64,000 nt of DNA from Bacillus sp. CGMCC 1.16541 (GCF_003184905.1 NZ_KZ821206.1:113443-177442), one strand, 5' to 3'. Positions 43,477 through 54,228 are shown, counted from the first letter of the stretch. The notes: a model not told the origin generated them from the letters alone. A program made the numbers and translations.

Positions 43477-45120
43477 TTACTTCGCTTTTGAATGACGATC
43501 TCCCAATACTGCTTCTGCAATATTCACAGCATGGTCACCAATACGCTCTAAGTTACTAATGATATCAACAAACACGATACCAGCTGAACCTGTACATGAA
43601 CCTTCGTTTACACGAATAATATGTTGCTTACGAAGTGTGCGTTCCATGCTATCAATTTGATCTTCTTTTTGCATTACTTTTACTGCTTTTTCACGATCAT
43701 TGTTTTCTAAAGCAGACATTGCTTCTTTAACAGTTGAAATTGTTAATTCAAACATTTCTTCTAGATCTGCATTTGCTTCATCTGTCATTTTCACTTTGTT
43801 TGCAATTTGATAATCCACTAACTCAACAATGTTTTCAAAGTGATCTCCAATACGTTCAATATCACGAGCTGAATCTAAGAACATTGAATGCTCTTCACTT
43901 TCAGATACAGACATAGAACTTGAAGAAAGCATTACAAGATAATCCGTAATTTTACGATCTAAGTTGTTAATGGCATCTTCAACTTGCAGTGCCATTTCAG
44001 CATGTTTATGTTGCTTTGTTTTTAAATATTTATTAGCTTCATCTAGACCAATTGTTGCAAATTGTCCCATACGAATTAATTCTTCTTTCGCTTGACCTAA
44101 TGCAATCGATGGAGACTGTTGAATGAACACTGGATCTAAATGCTTCGCTTTAAACTCCACTAATGAATCTTCACCCGGAATAACCTTTGTTACAATTAAC
44201 GCAAGCAATCCGATGAACGGGAATTGAATAATTGTATTTGATGTATTAAAAATACCGTGTGCAAACGCAATCGTCATTTCTGGATTTAAGCTTAATACAC
44301 CTTGTAAATAAATGATTAACTTTGTATAAAGCGGTAAGATAATTAAGAAAAGCGTTGTACCAATGACATTAAACATAACGTGTGTTAACGCTGCACGTCT
44401 TGCTGCTACACTTGCACCGATGGATGCTAAGATTGCTGTAATCGTTGTACCAATGTTGTCACCAAATAGAACAGGTAACGCTGCATAAATGTCTATTGCA
44501 CCTTGTCCAAATAGCTCCTGTAAAATACCAATTGTGGCACTTGAACTTTGAACAATTACTGTAAATACAGTACCAATTAACACACCTAAAATTGGGTTAT
44601 CACTCATGCTAACTGTTAAGTCTTGGAACGCTTGTAATGAGCGTAATGGCTTCATTCCTTCTCCCATTAATTCTAACCCAAAGAATAACGCTCCGAACCC
44701 AAACACAATTTGGCCAAAGTTATTGATTCTAGGACTCTTAAAGAAGAACAATAGTAAAGCACCAACTGCTAAAATTGGCAATGCATAATCGGAAACTTTA
44801 ATTCCAATAATGAAAGCTGTAACCGTTGTTCCGATATTTGCTCCCATAATAACACCAATTGCTTGACGTAAATTCATAAAGCCGGCACTAACTAATCCTA
44901 CTGTAATAACAGTGGTTCCCGAACTACTTTGAATTAAAATTGTTACAATGATCCCGGCTAGTACACCCATTAACGGATTGGTTGTAAAACGATCTAATAT
45001 ATCTCTGAGCTTATCACCTGCTGATTTTTGCAAGCCATCGCCCATGAACTTGATACCGAATAGGAAAATCCCAAGGCCACCAATGAATTCGAATATCATC
45101 TTTTGAACATCAAGTTCCAC
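43477..45120 (-). CDS. Na/Pi cotransporter family protein with PhoU-like tail
   Basis: A 547-aa NptA-type sodium-dependent phosphate transporter. The membrane part (about 10-310) has two inverted repeats with the QSSSGTTVITVGLVSAG and QSSSATIGI motifs typical of the family. Residues about 340-545 form a PhoU-like helical domain (RDIERIGDHFENIVE, NLERIGDHAVNIAE). It is probably a second phosphate uptake system beside Pst, supported by a Pho-like box upstream. Confidence 0.92.
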   Translation of the reverse strand: MELDVQKMIFEFIGGLGIFLFGIKFMGDGLQKSAGDKLRDILDRFTTNPLMGVLAGIIVTILIQSSSGTTVITVGLVSAGFMNLRQAIGVIMGANIGTTVTAFIIGIKVSDYALPILAVGALLLFFFKSPRINNFGQIVFGFGALFFGLELMGEGMKPLRSLQAFQDLTVSMSDNPILGVLIGTVFTVIVQSSSATIGILQELFGQGAIDIYAALPVLFGDNIGTTITAILASIGASVAARRAALTHVMFNVIGTTLFLIILPLYTKLIIYLQGVLSLNPEMTIAFAHGIFNTSNTIIQFPFIGLLALIVTKVIPGEDSLVEFKAKHLDPVFIQQSPSIALGQAKEELIRMGQFATIGLDEANKYLKTKQHKHAEMALQVEDAINNLDRKITDYLVMLSSSSMSVSESEEHSMFLDSARDIERIGDHFENIVELVDYQIANKVKMTDEANADLEEMFELTISTVKEAMSALENNDREKAVKVMQKEDQIDSMERTLRKQHIIRVNEGSCTGSAGIVFVDIISNLERIGDHAVNIAEAVLGDRHSKAK

Positions 45121-45176
45121 AAAAATTCAACCCCTAACTATGTTTTTTCGACATATATCTACAAGTCCTTTTTCAT

Positions 45177-45204
45177 TATTAACTTAAAGTGAAGTTAATG
45201 TAAA
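45177..45204 (-). promoter_or_regulatory. Putative Pho box upstream of the Na/Pi cotransporter gene
   Basis: Minus-strand hexamers TTTACA (45199-45204), TTCACT (45188-45193) and TTAATA (45177-45182) are spaced 11 bp, the same period and near-consensus sequence as the pstS box. Only three repeats are seen. Confidence 0.6.
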
Positions 45205-45349
45205 TATTTTTATTTCAACATTTACAATTTCTTAACATTAGCTTCACATTTTTTCTCAGCTCTTTCATTTATTGTTTGTATTGAAAACTTCTTGTATTCA
45301 TCTAGCCCTCTCGATAAAATGAACAGTAGACAGACAAGGAGTGAAAATA

Positions 45350-46135
45350 GTGAACGTATTTCAGCAATTATTTTATAGCTTATACTCACCAAAAGTGGTC
45401 GCCATGTTACGTTTTCAGGGGATCGGAAAAACCATACTATATGTATTCTTGTTAGCATTTCTTTCATTATTACCAACGATATTCTTTCTTACTCAAACCA
45501 TTGTAACTGGTTATGAACAAGCAAAAACCACATTATTAACAGACGTAAATGAATTTACAATTAACAATGATACTCTTGATTCATCACTAGACGAACCACT
45601 CATTACATCAAAAAACCAAACCACTTTTATTTTTGACTCAACAGGTTCCATCACGACCGAGGATACGAACGGTTACAACCAAGCAATTGGCTTTCTACAA
45701 AATGATCTATTTATTACAACAAATCACAATACACAAACATATAGCTACTCTCTTTTACAAATGAATGGGTTAACAAAAGAACGGTTTGTTACTTTATTTG
45801 ACCAAGCTAAACAACTACTGACTATTCTTATTCCATTAGCGATTGGTTTATTGTATGTAGTCACATCAAGTGTAAAGTTTATTGAAATTAGCCTACTTGC
45901 TTTTATAGCTTTAGGAATGGCAAAAGGACTTAACCGTACACTTACATACAAACACGTCTGGGTGATGTCAGCCTACAGTAGCACAGTTATGACCATTTTA
46001 TTTACTTTAACAGATGCCTTACAAATTGAAGTATCTTACAGTCTTCTTGTTCACTGGCTTGTGACCTTACTGTTTTTAGTTTTCGTCATTAAACGTGTTC
46101 CTATCCGAAAGCAAGCCTCTAAAACAAACATGTAA
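45350..46135 (+). CDS. yqgB: DUF1189 membrane protein YqgB
   Basis: GTG 45350 lies eight bases after AAGGAG (GTG 45341 is flush with it), giving 261 aa. One membrane segment near residue 30, an extracytoplasmic domain (about 45-145) and four to five more segments in the C-terminal half fit DUF1189. Opening VFQQLFYSLYSPKVVAMLRF is typical. Function unknown. Confidence 0.85.
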   Translation: MNVFQQLFYSLYSPKVVAMLRFQGIGKTILYVFLLAFLSLLPTIFFLTQTIVTGYEQAKTTLLTDVNEFTINNDTLDSSLDEPLITSKNQTTFIFDSTGSITTEDTNGYNQAIGFLQNDLFITTNHNTQTYSYSLLQMNGLTKERFVTLFDQAKQLLTILIPLAIGLLYVVTSSVKFIEISLLAFIALGMAKGLNRTLTYKHVWVMSAYSSTVMTILFTLTDALQIEVSYSLLVHWLVTLLFLVFVIKRVPIRKQASKTNM

Positions 46136-46136
46136 A

Positions 46137-46188
46137 AAAGGACTGTCCGTTTTCTTCCCCTTGTGGAGGATGACGTGACAGTCCTGTT
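46137..46188. terminator. Shared terminator between yqgB and the chemoreceptor gene
   Basis: AGGACTGTC (46139-46147) pairs with GACAGTCCT (46177-46185), loop 29 nt; short T- or A-rich flanks on both sides. Confidence 0.7.
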
Positions 46189-46192
46189 TATT

Positions 46193-47959
46193 TTACTTTT
46201 TCTTGATATAAAATTGACTAGTAATGGCTGTAAGGGACATTGATAACTCTCTTAATTGAACACCTATTTTATGGGTGTTATTTACATGTTCAACTTGCTC
46301 TTTTGAAGTTCCTAGCATTTGTTCGGCACTTGCTAATGTTTCTTGTGACACCGAAACAAAGCTTTCTGCAGATTGTTCCATTCCTGGTACCATATTGTAC
46401 AATTCATTACATTCCTCCTTCACTAATGTTAATTGATTACTGACATGTCCAATTTCCTTTAGTAAGTGGTTAAATGTAATTTTCGATCTTTGTGCAACCT
46501 CTACATTGTATTTACTCTTATGAAGCATCTCATTAAATTCTACCGAGGCTTTCAATGAACTATCTTCCATCGATGTAATTAATTCTTTTATTTCTTCCGT
46601 TGCATTCGTTGATTGATCTGCCAATTTCCGAACTTCATTCGCTACAATCGCAAAGCCTCTTCCTGCTTCTCCGGCACGAGCTGCTTCAATTGTCGCATTT
46701 AACGCTAACAGTTTTGTTTGTTCCGCAAAATCTTGGATTAAGCTCACGATACGTGCAATTAACCTTGAGTGTTGTTCAACTTCTTTCATCGTTTCAGTCA
46801 TATCAAAAAACTCTTTTTCAAACGTGGTCATTGAATCGATAATATTTGAAATACTTTGTTCTCCTTCATATGCTTTTACATTCATCTGCTCAGCTGTGTT
46901 AACAATCGAATCCATATAATTGGTAATGGAATGAATATCTCGTTTCATTGATTGAAATACTTGAATATTACTCTCAGAGCTTGCCGCTGTTTGTTCAGCT
47001 CCATGTTTCACAACGGAAATAGCCTCATCTAATTGACCATTATAATACAAAGAGCTTTGAGAAGCTTTCTGCAGTTCTGTTCCCGTTTCATGTAACTCAT
47101 TTGTTGTTTGATCGATTTGAGACAAAATAGTACGCATGTGATCAATCATTAAGTTGAACGTTTTACTAAGTGATGCAATTTCCGGTATAGAGGTTTTGAT
47201 ATTTATTTGTTGACTTAAATCCCCTTCCCTCACTTTTCTCATCGTGAGGCGCAGTTGAGTTAATGGGTTTGTTAAACTTCTCACTAAAAATATAACGACT
47301 ACGGATGTAATGGCTACACTTATGACAACCACCGCTACCATGAATAAACCTAACTGTTGAATTGTACCTAAGTAGTTTTCTGACGGAACAGCAATTAAGA
47401 ATATACCTTTTAATTCTGGAATTTCTTTGAAGGCAAGGGTATATGCCGTTTGCTGTTGATTGATATGTAAAACACCATGCTTTTTATCGTTCACTTGCTT
47501 TAATGTGTCATTAGAAAAAGCTAATTGACTATGTACACTGACTGAGAAAGGGTTTACTTTATTGTTTTGAATCAAAAAAAAATGTGCTTTTAATCCATCC
47601 TGTGTGAGTTGAGCGTCTTGTGATTTTATTGATTGATTAAATTGCTTCATAAAACTCTCTTCATCATTCACATACATATACATTAAATTTTGAGAAATTT
47701 CATATGTTGTTTGCGCTTCTCGCTCTAGTCGATTTTCGATAATTTGAACGGTTGTTTCTTTTGATTTCCCATATGAAATAAAACTAACAACACTCGTTGA
47801 AAGAATGAGTAAAGATAAAACAAGAATCAATAACCGAACTTGTAAAGAAATGTGATTCGTCAGGTTTTTAATCATTGCATTTTTTTTGATCTTTAACACA
47901 CTCTTTTTCTTTTTTTGTTGAGAAAAACGCCAATGTTTGATCTTTATGTTTAACTTCAT
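46193..47959 (-). CDS. Methyl-accepting chemotaxis protein
   Basis: A 588-aa chemoreceptor from ATG 47959 behind AGGGGG. A basic N-tail, a membrane segment (about 40-60), an extracellular sensor domain (60-205), a second segment, HAMP ([21 protein letters not shown]) and a cytoplasmic signalling domain. Its hairpin tip [20 protein letters not shown] contacts CheA and CheW. The ligand is unknown. Monocistronic; long sensor domain without a recognised Cache motif. Confidence 0.93.
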   Translation of the reverse strand: MKLNIKIKHWRFSQQKKKKSVLKIKKNAMIKNLTNHISLQVRLLILVLSLLILSTSVVSFISYGKSKETTVQIIENRLEREAQTTYEISQNLMYMYVNDEESFMKQFNQSIKSQDAQLTQDGLKAHFFLIQNNKVNPFSVSVHSQLAFSNDTLKQVNDKKHGVLHINQQQTAYTLAFKEIPELKGIFLIAVPSENYLGTIQQLGLFMVAVVVISVAITSVVVIFLVRSLTNPLTQLRLTMRKVREGDLSQQINIKTSIPEIASLSKTFNLMIDHMRTILSQIDQTTNELHETGTELQKASQSSLYYNGQLDEAISVVKHGAEQTAASSESNIQVFQSMKRDIHSITNYMDSIVNTAEQMNVKAYEGEQSISNIIDSMTTFEKEFFDMTETMKEVEQHSRLIARIVSLIQDFAEQTKLLALNATIEAARAGEAGRGFAIVANEVRKLADQSTNATEEIKELITSMEDSSLKASVEFNEMLHKSKYNVEVAQRSKITFNHLLKEIGHVSNQLTLVKEECNELYNMVPGMEQSAESFVSVSQETLASAEQMLGTSKEQVEHVNNTHKIGVQLRELSMSLTAITSQFYIKKK

Positions 47960-48053
47960 GGTAAACCCCCTATTTTCTATCCTCAACAAATTATGACAGA
48001 TAGATGTAAAGAGATTGTAAACAGAGTGTGAATTTTAGTTAAAAAGAACTATA

Positions 48054-49274
48054 TTACCTTCCCACTTCTCTAGATCTAAAGATTGGTAACCTCGAAAACA
48101 TTCTCATTTCATACCCTATCCAACCTGCACTACTACAAAGGAACATAAAACTAAAAATAAACATCAGCTTCGTATCTTGCATCCAATAACCAAAAACAAT
48201 CGGCCCTAACGCTACCCCTATAAAACGGACCGTACCGTAAAGCGAAACAACAAAGCCTCGCTCTTCATCTTTTACACTTGAAGTAATGAACATATTAAGA
48301 CAAGGAAGTACAAAACCTAATCCTCCAAATGCAATGGTTAAAAAAAACATGATAAACGATAAAGAATGAAGAAAAATCAATAGCGCAAACATAATTAACA
48401 GCAAACATAACCCCAACACCATCAAGTGATTCATTAATTCGTGATTGTTCTTGATCCGTTTCCCTGTCCAATAAGAAGTTAAAGTCATTGCCCCTAAAGG
48501 AAATACAAAAGCCGTTCCTTTAAAGAATCCATCAATGTGATACGTTTCTTCAATTAAAAATGACAAATAATACAATGTGCCAAACAATAGAAATAACCCT
48601 AATCCCCCAATTGAAAACAACGGAAAAAGCCAACTTTTCTCTCGCTTTAACACCTTTCGTACCTTTTGGATATACACGTTAAATGTCATAACATCCTTGC
48701 CCTCTGTTGATTCTCCTACACATAAAATAATTCCTATTAAAGCAACGAGCGCAACAACCGGATAGACAAAAAAAGCACTATACCACGTTATAAGAGCCGC
48801 GGTTGCTCCTAGAATTGGAGAAATAACCTTCCCTACCCCGTTATATACTTCTAATACCCCTAATACCTTGGATCGCTTTTCATTTTGAAAGATATCACCG
48901 GCTAGCACCATCGCTAACGTCGTTGTACCTGCTGCACCTATCCCTTGCAACACTCTACCTGTCATTAATAACTGAAATGCTTGCTCATGATCTACTGAAA
49001 AACCACTTACGCATGCATATACACTGCCAATTATCATAATGACTAATGACAGAATAATGATTCGCTTTCTCCCGTACCGATCTGAAGCTATTCCAACAAA
49101 TGGGATTAACAATGCAGCTGGAACTGAAAAAGAACTTAAAATAAGCCCAGTTTGAAAAGTACTTAAGTTTAACGAGGATTGAATCGTTGGGAGTAACGGA
49201 ATTAACATTGAATTACCTAATACCATAATGAACGGCAATAGCCCCAGAGTCATAATTGTTACTTTTTCCCTCAT
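48054..49274 (-). CDS. MFS transporter, multidrug-efflux type
   Basis: A 406-aa major facilitator from ATG 49274 behind GGAGG. Twelve hydrophobic segments; motif A GIASDRYGRKRI (about 59-70) and the motif C-like GVGKVISPILGA near 145 point to a drug/H+ antiporter. Substrates unknown. It has no counterpart in the B. subtilis order here and may be an insertion. Confidence 0.87.
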   Translation of the reverse strand: MREKVTIMTLGLLPFIMVLGNSMLIPLLPTIQSSLNLSTFQTGLILSSFSVPAALLIPFVGIASDRYGRKRIIILSLVIMIIGSVYACVSGFSVDHEQAFQLLMTGRVLQGIGAAGTTTLAMVLAGDIFQNEKRSKVLGVLEVYNGVGKVISPILGATAALITWYSAFFVYPVVALVALIGIILCVGESTEGKDVMTFNVYIQKVRKVLKREKSWLFPLFSIGGLGLFLLFGTLYYLSFLIEETYHIDGFFKGTAFVFPLGAMTLTSYWTGKRIKNNHELMNHLMVLGLCLLLIMFALLIFLHSLSFIMFFLTIAFGGLGFVLPCLNMFITSSVKDEERGFVVSLYGTVRFIGVALGPIVFGYWMQDTKLMFIFSFMFLCSSAGWIGYEMRMFSRLPIFRSREVGR

Positions 49275-49355
49275 TATATTGTCCTCCATTCTTATTCATA
49301 GTTTAAATTGGACAAGCATATGGTGTAATAAATAGAACGATTTAGGGGGATACAA

Positions 49356-49688
49356 ATGAAACGATTATCAGTGTTAGCAGCTGTTGTCTTCATTGGATAT
49401 ATTTGTCATTACGATATTAAACATGGAACAATTCCTTCTAGTTATGAAGAACAACCCGCTCAAGAAGTGATGAATATGACAAAGCAATCAGTTGACGAAA
49501 ACACAAAATCGTATAATATTGTAAAAGTACGTGCTGGAGATACCGTCCTGTCTATTATGGAACAACAATTAAAAGGTCCACTTCCTGTACCCATTAATCA
49601 ACTCGTGAAAGATTTTAAGGAGTTAAATGAAATTGAAGCAGAAACTATTCAAGTCGGAAAAGAATATAAATTCCCAACTTACAAGTAA
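49356..49688 (+). CDS. yqfZ: LysM-domain protein YqfZ
   Basis: A 110-aa protein with an N-terminal signal or anchor (5-20) and one LysM domain (about 55-108, VRAGDTVLSIMEQQL...IQVGKEYKFP) that binds peptidoglycan. GGGGG precedes ATG 49356. Position just before ispG matches B. subtilis yqfZ. No catalytic domain. Confidence 0.82.
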   Translation: MKRLSVLAAVVFIGYICHYDIKHGTIPSSYEEQPAQEVMNMTKQSVDENTKSYNIVKVRAGDTVLSIMEQQLKGPLPVPINQLVKDFKELNEIEAETIQVGKEYKFPTYK

Positions 49689-49831
49689 TGGAACCTTAAT
49701 AGTTGTACGTTAAATACAATCACTGATAAAATAAAAACAGTGAAGATTTTATACTAGTTATTTTCTCAATAACACGTTATTCTATTAATGAATTCAATTT
49801 CTTGATTTCGTTTCGAAGGAGAGATTAACAC

Positions 49832-50935
49832 GTGAGTGAAATTATACATCGTACTAAAACACGCCCTGTTAAGGTTGGAAACTTAACAATTGGGGGCAAT
49901 AATGAAGTCGTTATTCAAAGTATGACAACAACAAAAACACATGACATTGAAGCAACAGTTGCTGAGATTAACCGTCTTGAAGAAGCAGGTTGCCAAATTG
50001 TTCGTGTAGCTTGTCCTGATGAGCGAGCAGCCAATGCAATTGCTGAAATTAAAAAGCGTATTAACATCCCGCTTGTTGTCGATATTCATTTCGACTATCG
50101 CCTTGCTTTAAAAGCGATTGAAGGTGGAGCAGATAAAATTCGTATTAATCCTGGTAACATTGGACGCCGTGAGAAAGTAGAAGCAGTCGTAAATGCTGCA
50201 AAAGCAAAAGGTATTCCAATTCGAATTGGTGTTAACGCAGGTTCATTAGAAAAACGCATTTTAGAAAAGTACGGCTATCCAACGGCAGATGGAATGGTCG
50301 AAAGTGCTCTTCATCATATTAAAATCTTAGAAGATCTTGACTTCCATGATATTATTGTTTCGATGAAGGCTTCAGATGTTAACTTAGCTATTGAAGCATA
50401 TGAAAAAGCCGCAAAAGCATTTGACTATCCTTTACATTTAGGTATTACCGAGTCTGGAACACTGTTTGCTGGAACTGTGAAAAGTGCAGCTGGATTAGGC
50501 GTTATTTTATCTAAAGGAATTGGAAACACAGTTCGTGTTTCATTAAGTGCAGACCCTGTAGAAGAAGTAAAAGTTGCACGTGAATTATTGAAATCATTTG
50601 GATTAGCTGCTAATGCAGCGACATTGATTTCATGTCCAACTTGTGGTCGTATTGAAATTGACTTAATTAGCATCGCAAACGAAGTAGAAGAATATATTTC
50701 GAAAATTAAAGCACCAATTAAAGTAGCGGTTTTAGGTTGTGCAGTAAATGGACCTGGAGAAGCTCGTGAAGCAGATATCGGAATTGCTGGTGCTCGTGGT
50801 GAAGGCCTTCTGTTCCGCAAAGGAGAAATTGTTCGTAAAGTACCTGAAGAAGTCATGGTTGAAGAACTGAAAAAAGAAATCGATAAAATTGCGGAAGAAC
50901 ATTTCGCAAAACAAGCAGCTGAACAACAACCATAA
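49832..50935 (+). CDS. ispG: 4-hydroxy-3-methylbut-2-enyl diphosphate synthase (IspG)
   Basis: Makes HMBPP from ME-cyclodiphosphate in the MEP isoprenoid pathway, using a 4Fe-4S cluster and reduced flavodoxin. TIM-barrel part 1-240 ([27 protein letters not shown]). Cluster cysteines are in SCPTCGR and [10 protein letters not shown] near 270-310, with the Glu of GPGE as a further ligand. GTG 49832 follows AAGGAGAG. Complete at 367 aa. Confidence 0.96.
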   Translation: MSEIIHRTKTRPVKVGNLTIGGNNEVVIQSMTTTKTHDIEATVAEINRLEEAGCQIVRVACPDERAANAIAEIKKRINIPLVVDIHFDYRLALKAIEGGADKIRINPGNIGRREKVEAVVNAAKAKGIPIRIGVNAGSLEKRILEKYGYPTADGMVESALHHIKILEDLDFHDIIVSMKASDVNLAIEAYEKAAKAFDYPLHLGITESGTLFAGTVKSAAGLGVILSKGIGNTVRVSLSADPVEEVKVARELLKSFGLAANAATLISCPTCGRIEIDLISIANEVEEYISKIKAPIKVAVLGCAVNGPGEAREADIGIAGARGEGLLFRKGEIVRKVPEEVMVEELKKEIDKIAEEHFAKQAAEQQP

Positions 50936-50967
50936 AAAAATCTTGGCGTAATGCCAAGATTTTTTTT
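50934..50967. terminator. Terminator between ispG and yqfX
   Basis: AAAAATCTTGGC and GCCAAGATTTTT pair perfectly around a 5-nt loop; works for both convergent genes. Confidence 0.93.
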
Positions 50968-50971
50968 ATGC

Positions 50972-51325
50972 TTAAAAGAACGGTAAGATGAATGTCCCAA
51001 TTAATATTGACACAACCCCAATACCAATCGACCATGCTCCAAGCGTTGTTGCCCCTTTTCTACGTGCGATAAATCCTAATATAATTCCAGCAGCACCTAG
51101 AATAATTGGCAGAAAGAATAACGAAAGAATGGATAAGATTAATGCTAATCGACCATATCCTTTTCCTTCATCGCTTCCGACAACTTCACGTTCATGTGCA
51201 TGTTCACGCTCAATACGTTCATGACGTGGATGCACAGGTACAGCTACCTCAGCAGCTGTTTCTTCCATAAAATCAGACTCGTATTTCTTTTCATCATACT
51301 CTCTGTTATGGCGTTCATTCTCCAT
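50972..51325 (-). CDS. yqfX: DUF4190-type membrane protein YqfX
   Basis: A 117-aa protein. The first 55 residues are charged with His/Arg/Glu repeats (HPRHERIEREHAHEREV); then two hydrophobic segments (LALILSILSLFFLPIILGAAG and AWSIGIGVVSILIGTF) around GFIARRKGA form the DUF4190 fold. Function unknown. Confidence 0.82.
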   Translation of the reverse strand: MENERHNREYDEKKYESDFMEETAAEVAVPVHPRHERIEREHAHEREVVGSDEGKGYGRLALILSILSLFFLPIILGAAGIILGFIARRKGATTLGAWSIGIGVVSILIGTFILPFF

Positions 51326-51468
51326 TGCTATCCCTCGCTTTCATTGTAAGGAGCATTTATAGTATGAATCAATTGTAAAGAAATATAGATGTTAATGTTT
51401 TCTTACTCCATCAAAGTGAAAAAGATATGATACACTAAAAACGAAAAGATTAGAAGGAGTGCGTACAC

Positions 51469-52041
51469 TTGACTAAACGTTTTGGAATCGACATTGACGG
51501 AACAGTAACATGTCCGACTACATTTATCCCCTATTTAAATGAATCCTTTCAGTTAGACTTAACACTAGACGATATTACGGAGTATGACCTTACACCGTTT
51601 GTCGGTGTGACACAAGAGGAACTTGGAAAGTGGTTTTTAGAAAACGAATCCCATATTTACTCAAATGCTCCACTTGCACAAGATGCAAAAAAGGTTCTTA
51701 GTGATTGGCAAGCTGAACATGAGCTCTTTTTCATTAGCGCGCGTCACGATAAATTATTAGATGTCACAAAGGAATGGTTCACAAAGCAAAACTTGTCATT
51801 TCATCATATCGAATTGATTGGCTCTCATTATAAAGTAGAAACAGCAAAGCGTCTTGGTGTGGATATTTTCTTTGAGGATAAGCATGATAACGCCTGCGAT
51901 ATTAGTGAAGAATGTCAGATTCCAGTTATTTTATTTGACACTCCATATAACCGCGATCCGATCCCTAAAAACGTCATAAGAGTATATAATTGGATAGAAG
52001 CGAAACAATGGGTAAATAATTGGCTTCTGGAACACAAATAA
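51469..52041 (+). CDS. yqfW: HAD-family putative nucleotidase YqfW
   Basis: A 190-aa phosphatase-like protein with the nucleophile motif GIDIDGTVT (6-14), FISARHD as motif II region and FFEDKHDNA as the Mg-binding motif. It belongs to the deoxyribonucleotidase-like HAD group. TTG 51469 follows AGAAGGAG. Substrate not established. Confidence 0.87.
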   Translation: MTKRFGIDIDGTVTCPTTFIPYLNESFQLDLTLDDITEYDLTPFVGVTQEELGKWFLENESHIYSNAPLAQDAKKVLSDWQAEHELFFISARHDKLLDVTKEWFTKQNLSFHHIELIGSHYKVETAKRLGVDIFFEDKHDNACDISEECQIPVILFDTPYNRDPIPKNVIRVYNWIEAKQWVNNWLLEHK

Positions 52042-52071
52042 GAGTGAGCACATATGCTCACTCTTATTTAT
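52038..52071. terminator. Bidirectional terminator between yqfW and zur
   Basis: AATAAGAGTGAGCA and TGCTCACTCTTATT pair perfectly with a 4-nt loop. It overlaps both stop codons. Confidence 0.9.
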
Positions 52072-52477
52072 TGCACTCATCGCACTTTCCATATATTTCA
52101 AATTTATGACCTGTTACATCAAAACCTTTTAAGTCTTCGTTCAAACTTTCCATTGGGCACGTAATGATTTCCTTTGTTCTTCCACAGTCTAAGCAGATAA
52201 AGTGATGATGATGCTCAGACATGGCACATTTAAAACGAAAATGCTTTTCACTTGAGAGTTCTGTCATTTCTAAAATTCCAAGATCAACAAAAAGCGATAA
52301 GTTACGATAAATCGTGTCAAAACTAAGACCCGGGTAATCACCCTTCATATACTCTAATACGTCTTTCGCCGTTAAATATTTATTTGTTTTCGAAAATAAC
52401 GCTAACATTTCTTCGCGTTTTCCCGTATGCTTATACCCTTCGTTTTTCAACAAATGAATGGCTTCTGATAAGTTCAT
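52064..52477 (-). CDS. zur: Zinc uptake regulator, Fur family
   Basis: A 137-aa repressor of zinc-uptake genes when zinc is bound. The start ATG 52477 overlaps the znuB stop (ATGA), favouring it over ATG 52495. Winged helix 1-80 (recognition [11 protein letters not shown]); CLDCG and CDECNK supply the structural zinc site, and HHHHF regulatory ligands. Gene order with a zinc ABC transporter separates Zur from Fur and PerR. Confidence 0.92.
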   Translation of the reverse strand: MNLSEAIHLLKNEGYKHTGKREEMLALFSKTNKYLTAKDVLEYMKGDYPGLSFDTIYRNLSLFVDLGILEMTELSSEKHFRFKCAMSEHHHHFICLDCGRTKEIITCPMESLNEDLKGFDVTGHKFEIYGKCDECNK

Positions 52478-53316
52478 TTTCTTTTTCCACCCCATCCTTT
52501 ATTTACACCAATTGATATAATTAAAATCAAGACAGCAATCATAACAATTGTACCACCTGGAGCTAAATCTAAGTAATAAGAAAGGAATAATCCGCCAAGT
52601 ACAGATATTTCTCCAAATAAGACGGACAAAAAGATCGTTTGCTTAAATCCTGTCGCTAGACGAATACTAGCTGCTACTGGTAGTGTCATTAACGAAGAAA
52701 CTAATAAAATTCCGACTACACGCATAGAGGCGGCAATGACTAACGCAACCATAATAACAAATAAAAAGTGAATCCATTTCGCTTTCACACCTGAAGCAGA
52801 AGCATGCTCCTCATCAAATGACAAAATAAACAGTTCTTTATAAAATGCAACAATTAATCCTAATACTAAGACGGCTATCCCAGTGATTGTATATAAATCA
52901 GAACGACTTACCGCACTCACACTTCCAAACAAATAATTAAATAAATCATTATTAAAGCCCTCTGCCAAAGAAATAAAAATAACACCTAACCCAATTCCAC
53001 CCGATAAAATAATGGGAATTGCCAGTTCTTGATAATGTTTGTAAACGCCTCTTAGCTTCTCGATAAATAAAGAACCACCAACAGAGAACACCATCCCTAA
53101 ATACAAAGGGTTTAGACCTTGTAATGCAGGGATTTTTTGACTTAACAGCAAACTAGCTGAAATACCAGCAAGTGTTACGTGACTTAGCGCATCTGCAATA
53201 AGTGAAAGTCGACGAACAACAATGAATACACCTAATAACGGCGCTAAAAAACCAATTAAAATACCTGTTAAAAAGGCATTCCGTAGAAATTCAAACTGCA
53301 ACAAACTGCTAATCAT
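52474..53316 (-). CDS. znuB: Zinc ABC transporter permease (ZnuB/AdcB)
   Basis: A 280-aa permease of the ABC-3 (metal) family with eight or nine hydrophobic segments; [12 protein letters not shown] (about 37-48) and the central GSVSAVS and DEEHASASG loop are typical. Overlaps zur and znuC by 4 nt each, so the three are coupled. No binding-protein gene lies here. Confidence 0.92.
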   Translation of the reverse strand: MISSLLQFEFLRNAFLTGILIGFLAPLLGVFIVVRRLSLIADALSHVTLAGISASLLLSQKIPALQGLNPLYLGMVFSVGGSLFIEKLRGVYKHYQELAIPIILSGGIGLGVIFISLAEGFNNDLFNYLFGSVSAVSRSDLYTITGIAVLVLGLIVAFYKELFILSFDEEHASASGVKAKWIHFLFVIMVALVIAASMRVVGILLVSSLMTLPVAASIRLATGFKQTIFLSVLFGEISVLGGLFLSYYLDLAPGGTIVMIAVLILIISIGVNKGWGGKRK

Positions 53317-54089
53317 ACTAATTGACCTCCGTGGTTATGATCATGTGTTAAAACATGAACATGGTGGCCATAAAACATTGAAAGCTCGTGCTCGCATAAA
53401 TGTTCAAACTCTTTTGCTTTTCCATGGAAATGAAGATGTTTATTTAAGCACGCTACATGCGTCACTTTCTCTGTAATTGTTCCAACATCATGCGTCACCA
53501 ATAATAATGTAATGCCATGATCTTTGTTTAAAGACTCCAGCAATGAGTAAAAATTGTGTACATTTTGGCTATCTACCCCAACCGTTGGCTCATCTAAGAT
53601 AAGAAGTTCAGGTTCACTCACAAGTGCCCTTGCAATAAATACACGTTGTTGTTGACCTCCTGATAGTTCACCAATATTACGATTGACAAATTCAGTCATT
53701 CCTACTGCTTCGATTGCTTTTAGTACTTTCTTTTTATGCTCACTATTCATAAAACGGAAAAGACCAATTTTTGATGTCAATCCTGTAGATACTACTTCAA
53801 ACACAGTGGCTGGAAAACCTGTATTAAAACTATTTGCTTTTTGTGATACATAACCAATTTGACTTTTATCTCGAAATTTTTGAATGTCTTTTCCGAATAA
53901 TCGAACTGTCCCTTTATATGGCTTGTGTAAGCCTAAAATACATTTAATTAGTGTCGATTTACCAGAACCATTTGGGCCTACTAAACCAAGGAAAGAACCT
54001 TTTGGGATCGAAAGGTTAATATCTTCTAACACCACTTGTCGATCATAACGAAAAGATACATTTTCGATTTCAATGACGCTCTCGCTCAT
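53313..54089 (-). CDS. znuC: Zinc ABC transporter ATP-binding protein (ZnuC/AdcC)
   Basis: A 258-aa ATPase with Walker A GPNGSGKST (about 37-45), signature [15 protein letters not shown] and Walker B LLILDEPTVGVD. The His-rich tail (HVHVLTHDHNHGG) fits a zinc transporter. First gene of the operon behind the Zur box; partners with ZnuB and a binding protein encoded elsewhere. Confidence 0.92.
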   Translation of the reverse strand: MSESVIEIENVSFRYDRQVVLEDINLSIPKGSFLGLVGPNGSGKSTLIKCILGLHKPYKGTVRLFGKDIQKFRDKSQIGYVSQKANSFNTGFPATVFEVVSTGLTSKIGLFRFMNSEHKKKVLKAIEAVGMTEFVNRNIGELSGGQQQRVFIARALVSEPELLILDEPTVGVDSQNVHNFYSLLESLNKDHGITLLLVTHDVGTITEKVTHVACLNKHLHFHGKAKEFEHLCEHELSMFYGHHVHVLTHDHNHGGQLV

Positions 54090-54207
54090 TTACCTCACCA
54101 TTCTTTTAATTGAATTTTCATGTAAACAATGAGAATGGGCCACGGTTCCTAAGAATCTCGTTGCCCATACATCTTGCATTGCTACCTTTATGAATGACCT
54201 GTTATAT

Positions 54208-54228
54208 CCATCAGAATTGTTACGATTT
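54208..54228 (-). promoter_or_regulatory. Zur box upstream of znuC
   Basis: The 21-bp site matches the Bacillus Zur consensus (AAATCGTAAT-n-ATTACGATTT) at about 15 of 20 positions, with the TTACGATTT half exact. A -10-like TATAAC lies just downstream on the minus strand, so binding would block RNA polymerase. Confidence 0.78.

Noticed and set aside
50425-51000. Minus-strand frame of 191 residues over ispG
   Set aside because: It is antisense to the conserved ispG gene, with Ser/Ile/Pro-rich composition and no ribosome site.
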